The notes under the pieces are model-generated. The model saw only the letters and a list, made by a program, of their open reading frames with translations, did no database searches and was not told the origin of the DNA. From Cadophora sp. MPI-SDFR-AT-0126 (taxonomy: Eukaryota; Ascomycota; Leotiomycetes; Helotiales; Ploettnerulaceae), in contig JAGMVK010000019.1 in assembly GCA_020747065.1 (NCBI GenBank), positions 806,001 to 870,000 on the forward strand: DNA of 64,000 bases, read 5' to 3'. The first letter of the stretch is position 1. Every line of letters begins with the position of its first letter. The position numbers and the translations under genes were made by a program. Positions 11,563 through 21,737 of the stretch are shown here, in pieces.

Positions 11563-12183
11563 ATGAGCGACCCGACCCCACTACGCCGCCCATTCCACGG
11601 CTCTTGCCACTGCGGCTCAGTCCAGTACATAATCTTCATCACACTCCCCCACACTCCACCCACTATCGCTCCACCACCTCCCCGCTCAAACCAGGAGCTC
11701 TACCGCTGTAATTGCACCACTTGCCACAAAGCCAGCTTCTTCCACATCCGCCTAGCCTGGTCGCCCGAAGACTTCATGCTCCTCACCCCACTGGACCCAA
11801 TAACTGAACTTGGAGATTACACCTGTAACAACGGACTCATCCACTGGCTATTCTGCAAGAAGTGTGCTGGTCGGTGCTTCATCTTCGCTGGTAAGGGAGA
11901 GACGGCGGAAGTGGACCTGGATGAGATGGGTGTTCTGGACAAGAGTGGGGGTAAGATGGGGAAGAGGACCGTTTGGCGGCCGAAGGCTGAGGGTTGGGAC
12001 GAGGAGAGGGAACCTGGGTGCTATCTTAGTGTGAATGGGTATACTGTTGATTCGGGTCAGGAGGGGTTTGAGCTTGGTGAATTCACGGCGAATAAATGGG
12101 TTGGGTACATGGATTGCCTTGAGGCCAATGGTCCGGAGCGGGAACCGCGGTATGATAAGCCCTATGATGGCGGCGCCTTTTGA
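11563..12183 (+). CDS. GFA-family (glutathione-dependent formaldehyde-activating type) zinc protein
   Basis: Intronless, 206 residues. The GFA/Mss4-like zinc fold is shown by three cysteine pairs in order: GSCHCGSVQY near residue 15, RCNCTTCHKAS near residue 50 and FCKKCAGRCF near residue 97. These are the ligands of the two zinc sites in this family. A Pro-rich insert separates the first two pairs. The founding bacterial enzyme makes S-hydroxymethylglutathione from formaldehyde and glutathione, but most fungal members are uncharacterised and the substrate should not be assumed. No signal peptide or membrane segment, so probably cytosolic. It ends 90 bp from the stop of the convergent Zn2Cys6 regulator gene. 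Confidence 0.92.
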   Translation: MSDPTPLRRPFHGSCHCGSVQYIIFITLPHTPPTIAPPPPRSNQELYRCNCTTCHKASFFHIRLAWSPEDFMLLTPLDPITELGDYTCNNGLIHWLFCKKCAGRCFIFAGKGETAEVDLDEMGVLDKSGGKMGKRTVWRPKAEGWDEEREPGCYLSVNGYTVDSGQEGFELGEFTANKWVGYMDCLEANGPEREPRYDKPYDGGAF

Positions 12184-12273
12184 AGAACAATATTGTCTAC
12201 TTGAAGTGAGATAGCCGATTGGCAGGTGTGTGGCTGGTTATTCCCAACTCTATCGATATATTCAAAGGGAGAT

Positions 12274-14808
12274 CTACAATAGATCCCCAAATAAAGCTGA
12301 GATATCCCTCCCATCCAACCTATCCTGAACATCAAAATCCATTCCCACCTGCCCCTGCATATCACCAAAAGCCTCAAACATATTCGTCAACTCGCTACTC
12401 ATATAGAACATATCTGGCAACTCAAAATCCGCCGCATTCATCGCCACATTTCCATCACCAATCCCCAAAACGCCAGTATTGGCATTCGAATTAGCGGCGG
12501 CATTCACATTCCAGACTCTCTCCCCAGCGCGGGTAGGCCCCGTCAACCCAGACGTAGTCTGCACCAGCGGCTGATGGGAGAACGTGCCCTCAGAATCCCG
12601 ACCACTTGCACTCCCATTGCCGCCTAAAGAAGCAGCCCGCTCCTCACCATCCCGCTGCTCTCTGGGCGTCAGACCGAGTCTCGGAGCAATACTCTTCAGC
12701 CCTTTCAGACTCTTCCACAATCTCTTCGCACTAGCTCCATGACTAGAGAGATCCTTCAATAATTCCAACGCACTGAAGAACTCATCTCGGCATCCCACGC
12801 TAAACTGCGCGGAATCATGACACACAGCTAGGAAGATTGCGGCGAGTGCGGAGATGAGGAAGTAGTTGTATGATGTCTGTTGCGTCTCGTAGATGGTTGA
12901 GGTCTCGCGCATGCGTACGAGCAGCCGGATCGTGTCTTTCGCGATGAATGTTACGAGGTTGGCGCCCTCGCGGTTGGAGGAGATGGCGGCGGAGGAGAGG
13001 ATGTTGTGCCTGTGGATGAGGATGCGAAGATGGTTAGCGCGGAGGTAGAGGAGGACTTGGAGACGTTGGAGGCTTTGGGATGGGGTGGAAGTCGATGCTT
13101 TGTGGGTGTTGCTCTCTGGCGATGTTGGGTCTGTTATTGAGAGCTGGAGCAATGGTGGGAGAGACTCGCGCCAGCGCTGGACTTGGAAATCGAGGTAGTT
13201 GACTTTCTCTTGGTCTGTATTGAGGGATTTATTGCCGAAGCCGGCAACGAGTTGCCATACCTGGGAGGAGATTTTGCCATATGCTACCATGCTTTCTAGG
13301 TAAGGGACTCTACCATCCTAAAACTGATGTCAGCCACAGAAGCGCTCTAGCATTTGTAGATTATCTACCAGATTGGGCAATTCTGGATCAATATCCGAAT
13401 CGTGCAGTGCGAAGGGCAAACCAATTCCAAAGCTCCACCGCCGATCAAGGACATAGATGCAGTAAAATAGTCTCTTTGCCCAATGCCTCTTTTCTGGATC
13501 CGGAACATTTTCCTCCAAGCTTTCTTTTCGATGGAGGCCCATCTCGAGTGCGATTCGAGCAGCGATGCCGATGGTGCGCCAGGCTAGAACTTCATCATCA
13601 CAGTGGAAATGATAGATGCTCTATTGAGACTCAGCTACTGAGCCACGGATACAGCGGGTTGTTGGGGGGAGATCTAACCGTGAGTGTGAAGAGTTGCAGC
13701 TGCTTCAAATGTATCCCGATACCCCTGATACTCTTATCCAGCGTTGCATCAATACTGCCCAACAGTTCCTCACCCATTGCTGACTTTCCAGCTCCTTCAA
13801 CTACGAGCGCAGTAGCGACTATCAATTTAAATACCATAGCATCGACACTGCATGTCCTCAGCTCGCCAGATACTTCGGCTCCAATATGTCCTGCCTCAAG
13901 TTCCTGATACAGCTCAGACGCTCGATCTCTCACCTCATCAACATCGATAAATGGGTAGATCGGATGCAACTCATCCTCATAGACGTCCAACATTCGTTTG
14001 ACCTCTGTAAGGCTCAGTTTCATTAGAGGATCAATATTGTGATTGTTCACAGGATCTCTCGATGTAGGTTCTGGACTGGTCCGTCGACTCGTTACCGCAC
14101 TTTCCAATCTTGTGTCTGCGTTTGCGGGTTCGATGCCGAGACGCGTCAGCGCCGAATTTGCCACGTTGAAACTGAAATCAGAACTTGTTGGTCCAATGAA
14201 TTGAGGCCGCGTTGGTGCGGATTTGACTTTGGGTTGTGATATCGAGGTTCGCCTTGCCTGAGGACGACCGACCGTTGTCAAGCCGTTGTCGTTTGTCTCT
14301 TGATGTCTAGTCTGGCTCCAATCATTTGGATTTCCTCTCAAGATTTGGGATCTGATATCTTCAATCGAAGACTGTAATTGCTGCACGTGCTCTTGGAGAC
14401 CACGGACTTGTGCTTCGAGCGCGGTGCAACGATTCCTTAAATCATTCATCAGCCACATGGCCTCATGCCTAGAGCCTCATTTCCCTTAGGATCACTCACG
14501 AGCTACTCTCCACAAACTCGCCATCGGCCGCTAATCCGCGAATATACTTGCACGTTTTATCATGAGATTCGCAGCGCCGACATGGAAGATCGCCACTGCA
14601 TTTAATCTTCTTCTTCTTGCACTCCTCGCTTTGATTGTCAGCGCAGCCTAATGAATTTTGACAACCATGTCAGATGGTCCCAAACTTACCAAGCTGCAGG
14701 CGTGTATTTCTCTCGCCTCTGTCGCCGTGAACCGTCAGATGTCGCTTCCTCATTCCGCCTCTTCTTCTGATTGGAATCCTGGCTCTGATTCGGATGGACA
14801 GACTGCAT
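12274..14808 (-). CDS. Zn2Cys6 transcription factor with Fungal_trans domain
   Basis: Five exons: 14808-14690, 14628-14500 (or -14514), 14468 (or 14461)-13679, 13620-13369 and 13317-12274; about 771-777 residues. The first intron (61 nt) interrupts the first zinc cysteine; spliced, it gives a complete binuclear cluster with spacing C-EE-C-KKKKIK-C-SGDLP-C-RR-C-ESHDKT-C. A coiled coil (ALEAQVRGLQEHVQQLQ) follows, as expected for dimerisation. The central Fungal_trans domain includes HFHCDDEVLAWRTIGIAARI, GIGLPFALHDSDIDPELPNL and PYLESMVAYGKI. The tail is Ser/Gly/Asn-rich and ends in an acidic stretch, a possible activation domain. The second intron is ambiguous: a 31-nt GTGAGT...CTCTAG version and a 52-nt version with donor GTGGAG both keep the frame. 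Target genes are unknown; it is divergent from the Dabb gene and convergent with the GFA gene. Confidence 0.9.
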
Positions 14809-15473
14809 TGTCAACGGGCTCGTCTAAGAATCTGCAGAGCCTATGCACTGTGGGCATCCGTAGGGATGGATACTAATACATTGTAGTCGAGAAATGTAGA
14901 AGCGTGGCGGGAGAATAGCCGGAGGTGTGGAGCGCGGAATGCGGGGAAAGGGGTTTCGGCTAAGCGAGCCGAGCCCACCTGCCAAGAAAACACTGACAAG
15001 ATGTCAATAATGAAGACACAGGTTTGCCTCTACCATCATGCAGCATTAGTGTGATGTCTCTCATGTCCCCGGCAGAGCAAGCGTCACCCGAATTTTCTCC
15101 GTCCTCAATGACCTATTATTGACCAAAGAAGCGGCATTTCAGGTCTGTGCTAGAGCACGGAATCCTTCGGAAACCAAACGCGGAATGCTCGGAATACTTG
15201 CGCATTCGGTCTGAAGCAGCAAGAAGGACTGCTGCTACCCTGGCACCTACTAAGTTTTGTGATCTGCCGATGGAGGTACTGACCTGGATCAACTTTAAAG
15301 TATGGAGGAGGAAAGCGGAGTCCCGAAAATCCCATGTTCCGCTTTTTCTTTGAGTTTCGAGAATTCATAATCACTTCTTGCTGAATAGATAAGTTATATA
15401 TTCGCCCTGAAAGATTCCAACACTCTTTAAACACACAATCAATTCAATAGCAAGCTTCCCACCGCCAGCAAAC
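14809..15473. promoter_or_regulatory. divergent promoter with CGGAA(T) repeats and an inverted CGG pair
   Basis: This lies between the Zn2Cys6 gene (minus) and the Dabb gene (plus). It carries CGGAAT at 14935-14940, 15158-15163, 15181-15186 and 15190-15195, and CGGAAA at 15168-15173, so four copies sit within 38 bp. There is also an inverted repeat TCGGCT/AGCCGA with a 5-nt spacer at 14956-14972, giving CGG-N9-CCG. CGG half-sites are what Zn2Cys6 proteins bind, so autoregulation or co-regulation of the Dabb gene is plausible but unproven. Confidence 0.5.
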
Positions 15474-15892
15474 ATGTCATCCACAAAGCCAATCCAACGA
15501 ATAACACTCTTCAAAATCCCCAACATCTCAGACCAGGAGAAGCTCCTCGACATCTATAAAGGCATGAAACAAAACGCCCTCAAAGTCCGTCATCTCACCC
15601 CCCCCCCCCCCCCCCCCCCCCCTCCCCTCTCCTCAATCATCAAACCCCATTACCAATTCTTACCCTCTCTTCTCAGGACGGCAAGCCTTACATCCTCTCC
15701 GTAACAGCCGGTCACGGCATCCCCAGCCAAAGAGACCAAGGCTACACCGTGGCCGTCGTCTCCGTCTTCGCATCGGTGCAGGATATGGTGTATTATGACG
15801 AGGAGTGCGAGGCGCATAAGAAGCTGAAGGCTTTTGCGAAGAGCGTGAATCAGGGTGCGATGATGGTTTATTTTGAGAGTGTGACGAGCTAG
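15474..15892 (+). CDS. Dabb (stress-responsive A/B barrel) domain protein
   Basis: Two exons, 15474-15584 and 15677-15892, give 108 residues. Exon 1 carries ITLFKIPNISDQEKLLDIYKG, the first strand and helix of a ferredoxin-like alpha/beta barrel. Exon 2 gives the remaining strands (PYILSVTAGHG, YTVAVVSVFAS), the helix AHKKLKAFAKSV and a terminal strand (MMVYFESVTS). The size is that of a single Dabb domain, which normally dimerises. Members are stress-induced proteins or small cyclases or decarboxylases; no catalytic role can be assigned here. The 92-nt intron has the donor GTCCGT and contains a 25-C homopolymer. The gene is divergent from the Zn2Cys6 regulator and shares its promoter. Confidence 0.85.
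15598..15622. repeat. poly-C run of 25 nt inside an intron
   Basis: An uninterrupted run of 25 C occurs within the single intron of the Dabb gene. It is followed by a C/T-rich stretch up to the splice acceptor TTCTCAG at 15670-15676, and so may serve as an extended pyrimidine tract. Length is likely to vary between strains or reads. Confidence 0.95.
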
Positions 15893-16672
15893 GTTGGTTG
15901 CGGGCGGAGGGTGTGTAGGGAGGGTGCCTTTAGGGGATGGACTCACGGTTTGGCGGAGTTTGAGGTGGAATGAATGGCCTTGGACTTTTGGATCTGATAG
16001 ACTCACAGCGAAGTGAAGAGGCATCTTCCTAAGGTCTTCTAACAACACACTTTACATAATTAGAAGCATTGAGCCAAAATGGTCGACTGCTCAAGTGCTC
16101 ATTCAAACTACGAGATACTCGACTGCCCCCTCTCTACGCGCCTCCCCGCTCTCTCACTGCCCTCAATTCAGCTCAATTCAACCCTCTACGCATGGCACGC
16201 AACCGAAGGAAACAGCGTGAATAGTGCACCAAGTCCAATACCCTTATCATTTCTAATTGATAATTTCCAAAAAGCTGGAGGCAAGCAATTATGGCAAATC
16301 GAGGTGAGAGCGTTTTACTCACGAATCGAGTAATGACTACATAAGAAATACTGGCTAGTTAGTTATGGTTAGGGAGAAGGAGAGGCAGACTCTGTAAAGG
16401 GCGTGTAATGACAATGTTTTTCTTTCTTTCTGATTTGCGGGTATCTACATACAGCGTCACGCAAGGCGTTAGGGCTGGCTTGCTCTCTCTCGCTATGTAT
16501 TCATGTATCATGCTTCGTTCACACCGTCCCTTCAATGGTCATTCCCGACTTGTCTTCCTCCCAAGACCCCGGTATTGGCTCCTTCTATGTTAACCTAGCT
16601 CCCACATCTCCATCTCTATCAAATGACTTGCTCGTCTACTTCTTGTGGCTTGACGCCTTCTCCAAACCAGAA
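15893..16672. other. no gene recognised
   Basis: Intergenic between the 3' ends of the Dabb gene and the trehalose gene. Small ORFs (16079-16333, 16408-16593, 16535-16777) show no domain; most of the stretch is probably 3' untranslated sequence. Confidence 0.5.
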
Positions 16673-19600
16673 TCACAACTTCCCACCCGGCATCTCATCA
16701 GGAATCTTAACACCAGGCATCTCATCGGGGATCTTCCCCTCCACGACGGCCAATGGCCCCAAGTCAGCCATATTTGAATCCCCGCCATTCAGCAGCGCAA
16801 CACTCGAAATAACATCGCTCGGCTCAAGCAAATGCCAATGCGCCAGCGTCATCTTCGAGCTCGCACCAACCGCAACAGTGAAAACGTGTTCGGGGTTGAG
16901 GGAGCTGCCATTGAGAGCACGGAACATGTCTTCGTCGGTGAAATCGTCGCCAAGACAGAGTGTGAACTCGGGAGGTTCGCCGACGGCTTGACCGTAGGAT
17001 GCGACGAGTCGCTTGGCAATTTCGCCTTTGTTGATGAAGGTTGGCCGGACTTCGAGGTTGGCTTTGCCGGTCATGACTTCGACGTCCCAAGTTTTACCGA
17101 CGGTCTTTTCGAGCTCCATTTGACATTCGCGGGCCATTCGGGCGCCTAGTTCTGGGTCTGAGGGACGGTAATGCCATGTTAGTGCACAGCGCTTCCGTTC
17201 GATGAAGGAACCTTTTTATGTTAGCTGGATCAGCGGCACAAGAAGAAGTGAGACGTACCTGGAGTCTTCTCAGTATATTTCTGGAAGCAGTCAAAGACCT
17301 CCTTCTGCCATCCCATGTCGAATGTCTCAGCCAGATTCTCCCACTCGTCTTTACCTGGATGACGCATAAAGCTTCCATGTTCAGCGCTGAAACCCAATTC
17401 CTTGATATCGCCCAAATGATGGCTCAAGAATTCTTGGTCACGACCACTGATGATCCAGACGGCATTTCTGTGATCAGATGCGAGAGCTTTCAAGGTGCGA
17501 ATGAGTCTGTCTCCAGGAATAGCAGATTGAGGATCCTTGACAATCGGAGTAAGAGTACCATCGTAATCGAACATAAAAAGACGTTTCTTCGCTGCTCGGT
17601 ATTGCGTCAAGAGAGCAGCCTTGTCAAGCAAAGGAGTGGCAATGACAGAGTTGTGGGAGCTAAGAACCGCAAGCAGGCGCTTGATAAAGGCATTGACCCA
17701 GGACTGAACATTTCTTGTCGTGACGTGAAGATAGAGACTAGAATGCATAGCACTCTTCTTTTCCTCGCTCATCGTTAAAGCGTAATTGATTGACTGTGCA
17801 ACACCTGAAAGATCCCAAGGGTTGATGTGAATGGCATCCCTCAATGATCCAGCAGTTCCTGAGAACTCGGAGAGAATGAGCGGTCCATGATCATCTCTCT
17901 GGCAGACCACATACTCCAGACTGGTTGTGTTCATGCCATCACGGACACTGGTGATGAGACCAATATCGGCTGCTCGAAGAAGGGCTAGATACTCTTCTTG
18001 CGACAGGTATTGAGGGTAATGTTGGACCGGGGAAAAGGAAAGAGACCCGTAAAGACCGTTGATCTTAGCCACAAGCTCAGCGACCTTGTTGGCGATCTTG
18101 TTCCCCGAATCCTCCTTCTCTTCCTCAACACTGGTAGGGCTGGTGACTTGAATCAAGACCACCTTGTCGACCCATTCTGGGTACATTTCGAGAAATCTCT
18201 CGAAAGCCATTAACTTCTGTGCAACTCCACGCACGCTATCCAAGCGATCCCGCCCGACAATGATCTTCTTTCCTTCGTAAATCTTCCTCAACTCTGCCAC
18301 CTGCTGATCGATGATGTTCCCATCAAACGCCAGCCTCTCCACAGCAGCGGCATCAATGCCAATTGGGAAAATGCCAACCGTAACCTTCGCTCCATATGCA
18401 TCCACACCCGTAATATCCGACGGGAACCCAAGAATCCGAGTGCAACAAGACACGAAATGTCGAGAATAACTGTGAGATTGAAAGCCAATCAAATTTGCCC
18501 CCAACACACCTTCCAGAACATCCTTCCGCCGCGGTAAACACCTGAGAAATTCGCTACTAGGAAATGGAATATGCAGGAAGAAAGCAATATACATGTGTGG
18601 AACTCGTTGGCGTAGCATGCTAGGGAGAAGGAGGAGGTGATAATCATGGATCATAACAATATCTCCTGGTTTGTAGATTTCCAGGATACGGGTTGCGAAT
18701 TTCTGGTTCATCCGATAATAATCTGCCCACGACTGGCGCTCCGCTCGACCGTTGGTGGGTTCGTGTTGCTTGTAGTGGAAAAGGGTGTAAAGTTCGTGCT
18801 CTGCAAACCGCCTCCATCGAGATTGATCTATCAGGTTGATATCTCCATCAGGATTGCCAGCCTCGGCATCATCGCTCAACCAGACAGGTACTGTCCTGCA
18901 CTGCTTATCGTGTGATAGTTGCCATTCGAGCCGAGTTCGGTCCTCCTTTGGAATCCATAGCCCCTCTGCTGCAGGTACCTCAGCAGGTTTCGCGACTCCA
19001 TCTACAGGTATAGGTGCCGAATTTTTGTTCAAGGGGGGATATTTCGAAGCAGTCGTGGTTGCTGGAGGGGTATCAGGTGGGGTAATCTCGTCCATAGCAT
19101 CAACCTCCCCAGTCCACCCAACCAAAGTATGATTCCAAGGTGTCTTATCGGAGGAGAGGTATGGAAAGGAATCGAACAGTGCAGAGGTACCACGTCGAGA
19201 ATCCATGACCTGACTTGTCAGCAAGGTCCCTATTTCTAATGGCAGACCAAACCTACCCAATCTTGTCCCTTTCTATACTTCAACGAATGCGGTATACAGA
19301 AAGTCGCAGAGATAACACCACCACTAAGATTCAAGGACGGATTCGCAGCACGAGGATCAATATCTGACAAAGAATCCCTGCTCTCCGGCCCAGCATTCAA
19401 ACTCATCCTCCTCAGAATATCATCGTTCGATTTCGCTCCCACAGCAGCCGCAGATGGTGATTGTGCCATGGTCTGCCTCAACTTATGGATATCGTGAACG
19501 AAGTAGGAAGGCTCGTCAGAACCGTGGGGTTCGGAATCGTATTCTCCCAGATGGATGCCAGGCGTAACAGGCACGTTGGTCAGAGAGGGTCGAAGGCCAG

Positions 19601-19685
19601 GATGGATTGATTCCTGGCGGTCTGGGAGAAGAGGGCGTGGGGATTCAGCGACCTGGTCGCCCTCTTCGAGGATGTTCTGCGACAT
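16673..19685 (-). CDS. TPS2: trehalose-6-phosphate synthase/phosphatase (Tps2-like, GT20 + TPP)
   Basis: Three exons (19685-19257, 19209-17259, 17211-16673) separated by two 47-nt introns give 972 residues. The N-terminal ~140 residues are Ser/Pro-rich and probably regulatory. A GT20 domain follows (about residues 240-640; VWLSDDAEAGNPDGD, DIVMIHDYHLLLLP, HIPFPSSEFLRCLPR, SVRDGMNTTSLEYV). The C-terminal phosphatase of the HAD type has the nucleophile motif FMFDYDGTLTP near residue 697 and GDDFTDEDMF near residue 890. The order and length match yeast Tps2, which dephosphorylates trehalose-6-phosphate within the synthase complex. In Tps2 the GT20 part is not the active synthase, and which activity persists here cannot be read safely. 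Trehalose protects against heat and desiccation. An upstream in-frame Met (19832) exists but its extension reads like leader sequence. The C-terminus carries a duplicated 9-residue unit. Confidence 0.96.
16689..16735. repeat. 27-nt tandem duplication in the trehalose gene 3' coding end
   Basis: Two near-identical 20-nt copies at 16689-16708 and 16716-16735, with 27-nt periodicity, encode KIPDEMPG twice just before the stop. They differ at two positions, so the duplication is recent or under selection. It sits outside the phosphatase fold. Confidence 0.85.
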
Positions 19686-21573
19686 GGTGAGTCGGACTTC
19701 AGATGGTGCTGAATTGATAGGCGCAAGAAGTGACGAGGGAAGAAAATGAGGGAGTAGGTATGGTTTGTGCAAGAAAAAGAGGTGGTTTGATGCGGCAGAA
19801 GAGCACGCGGAGGGGTGAGTCCAGGCCAACAAATTTGCAAGACAGGGCGGGACGGGATACTTGGAATGGGTATCTGGAAATGCAATGCAGTTTCAATGCA
19901 GTCCAATCCGCTCTCAATAGCGGTGGAACGTGGGGCAAAGAAACAGCAAAAATCAGGGCAGCAGCAATCAAACAAGTTGTCCTGGCGCCGCTGTGGTCTG
20001 GCCAGAACAGCACCAGCAGCTGTGACGCGGGGCAGGAAGGGACAAACAGGAAGGAGGTGTCCAATCGTACCTGACGTAATTGCAGCTCTAGCGATAAAAT
20101 ACCTTCGCAGGAGAGAGAGTGAGTGAGTGAGTGCACGGTGACCCGATCGTCTGTCTGTCTCCACTGTTAATGATACACCGATACTTCTCTTCAATTCTCT
20201 ACTCAACAACAATCATAACAAAATGGAAAAGATGCGATTAATAACAGTCGAAAGAGCCAAAATATTTAAAAGAGAGGAACGGTGACCCCTCTAACGGATT
20301 AAAGGGTATTTCAATCTGCTTGCTAACCACTCTAGTCCAGCAACGTGACAAGCGAAACCTTCCTCAGAGGGTCCTCTTAGCTAGTGTCAGATGGTCGACC
20401 TATCCGGTGAGGGTTTGGGTGCCTAAGTGGTGCCTACTAATCAGATTCTAGACCAGGCACGAGGGGAACTGAGAAATGAGACGCACCGATTCAATTTCCT
20501 GATCTGTGCATACTGACTGATTTTACTGAGCACAGTTCGGTACAACTTTCCTTCTACTCTTCATAAACAACATATTTCTTCAATCGGTATACTTCTTGTG
20601 ATAGAGACTCTTCTCGCGAGGTCAACGACAACTCAAAATCTGTCAATTTTCTGTTCCGGTGTCTTTTCCGCCGGGTACATGACAATCCATCCATCTCTCT
20701 CTATTACAGAGCCCAACGCAACCCAACAAGAGCCCATGGAAACACCACACTTCTCACTACTGGCCGACGATTATCGTGGCTAAATAACACACATGGCCAT
20801 ATCATCAGCCGCATCTCAGTCCAAAATGCCTCAAGCCAGAATCGCCGAGAGCCTTGTTGTCACTGTCGCTGATTCGGTCCGACGATTCCGGAATTTGGAC
20901 AATTGGGCAGGCTGCCTCAAGGTCAGTCCAAACAAGAGGATAGATATGAGATGCTACTTTTCGAGTTGGGTATCCACGGCTCTTCTTTTGAATGCTCGTA
21001 CGACATGCGGGCTTGTTTGACAGCTGTCGGGTTCTGCGTGCTCTGTTGAGCGGGTGAGCGGTATCGGCTTCACATGCTGCATGTTATCTGCATCTCTCAA
21101 CGGAGGGCAAGGATAAATTTCCAATTGTTCCGCCAGGGCAAGGCCAGCCGGAGATGCTTATTCGGAGAGGATGGGAATCTTCTGCGTTTTGATTCGCCAT
21201 GGGTTCAGTAAGCCTCCCACTTTGGGTTGATGGTCTGGAAACTGTCCGCTTGAGAGCATGTAGATTGTGAACGAGGTTCGTATCAAGAAGCGATCTACCA
21301 AAGCTTGCCATATATCAGTAATCTCAAATATCGTTCCTGATTTCTAGAAATTGTTTATATCATCGTTATCGATCCTACAGTATCTTTAATCAAAGTACCA
21401 CCAGCTCAAGAGCTTCCCTCCATTCCTCATCCTTTTCGTTTGTCTCCACCAATCCACCCACCAATTCGATGAGATCGAAATGCCCCACCACACAAAACCT
21501 CTTATCTACAAAATTACTTACCTCTTCAGATATCCAAATAAGCAAAACACTCTCATCCAATCAAGGAAAACAT
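19686..21573. other. trehalose gene leader/promoter and intergenic sequence
   Basis: The first 500 bp upstream of the trehalose gene form the likely leader; ORFs on both strands there overlap one another and have no domain. A GA/GTGA microsatellite lies at 20111-20133. CCCCT, the stress-response-element core known from yeast, occurs near 20286. From 20300 to 21573 I see only small domain-free ORFs. Confidence 0.45.
20111..20133. repeat. GA / GAGT microsatellite
   Basis: A short GA run passes into four GAGT units upstream of the trehalose gene. Confidence 0.85.
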
Positions 21574-21596
21574 GGTCGGGTGGTGTAGTTGGTTAT

Positions 21597-21649
21597 GTAA
21601 GTACTTCGCTTCAACAACCTCCAAGATCAAGTCACTAATATGAAAGCAG
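21597..21649 (+). other. spliceosomal-looking 53-nt insertion inside tRNA-Val
   Basis: The insertion starts GTAAGTA, has CACTAAT as a branch-like site at 21633-21639, and ends AAAGCAG. Its precise removal restores GGTTATCACATCTCG, the expected fungal tRNA-Val D arm and anticodon stem. It therefore looks like a GT-AG intron embedded in an RNA polymerase III gene. Confidence 0.6.
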
Positions 21650-21664
21650 CACATCTCGTTAACA

Positions 21665-21681
21665 GTTTACTGTGACATATT
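21665..21681 (+). other. canonical 17-nt tRNA intron
   Basis: Inserted between position 37 (A) and position 38 (C) of the anticodon loop, where the tRNA splicing endonuclease cuts. Exact boundaries may shift by a base. Confidence 0.7.
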
Positions 21682-21730
21682 CCGAGAAGGTCCTGGGATC
21701 GAGCCCCAGCCTGATCACTTCCTTAATATA

Positions 21731-21737
21731 TTTTTTT
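21731..21737 (+). terminator. RNA polymerase III terminator (T7)
   Basis: Seven consecutive T begin 13 nt after the tRNA discriminator base, the usual Pol III stop signal and spacing. Confidence 0.75.

Larger units (their letters stand above)
21574..21717 (+). tRNA. tRNA-Val (anticodon AAC), interrupted twice
   Basis: With two interruptions removed (21597-21649 and 21665-21681) the remaining 74 nt form a tRNA. The acceptor stem 21574-21580 pairs with 21710-21716 (five Watson-Crick and two G-U pairs), with discriminator A at 21717. The D arm is GTGT...CAC; the anticodon stem is TCTCG/CGAGA with loop TTAACAC, so the anticodon is AAC (21661-21663); the T stem is CTGGG/CCCAG with loop ATCGAGC. 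The B box (GGGATCGAGCC, 21695-21705) and A-box-like TGGTGTAGTTGG (21581-21592) are present. The 17-nt interruption lies one base 3' of the anticodon, the canonical tRNA intron position. The 53-nt interruption lies in the 3' strand of the D stem, where tRNA introns are not normally found in fungi. The gene could instead be a pseudogene inactivated by that insertion. Confidence 0.8.

Noticed and set aside
19686..19832. Upstream Met (19832) as the start of the trehalose enzyme.
   Set aside because: The extension is Ser/Leu/Pro-rich and reads as leader; MSQNILEEGDQ at 19685 is a typical start.
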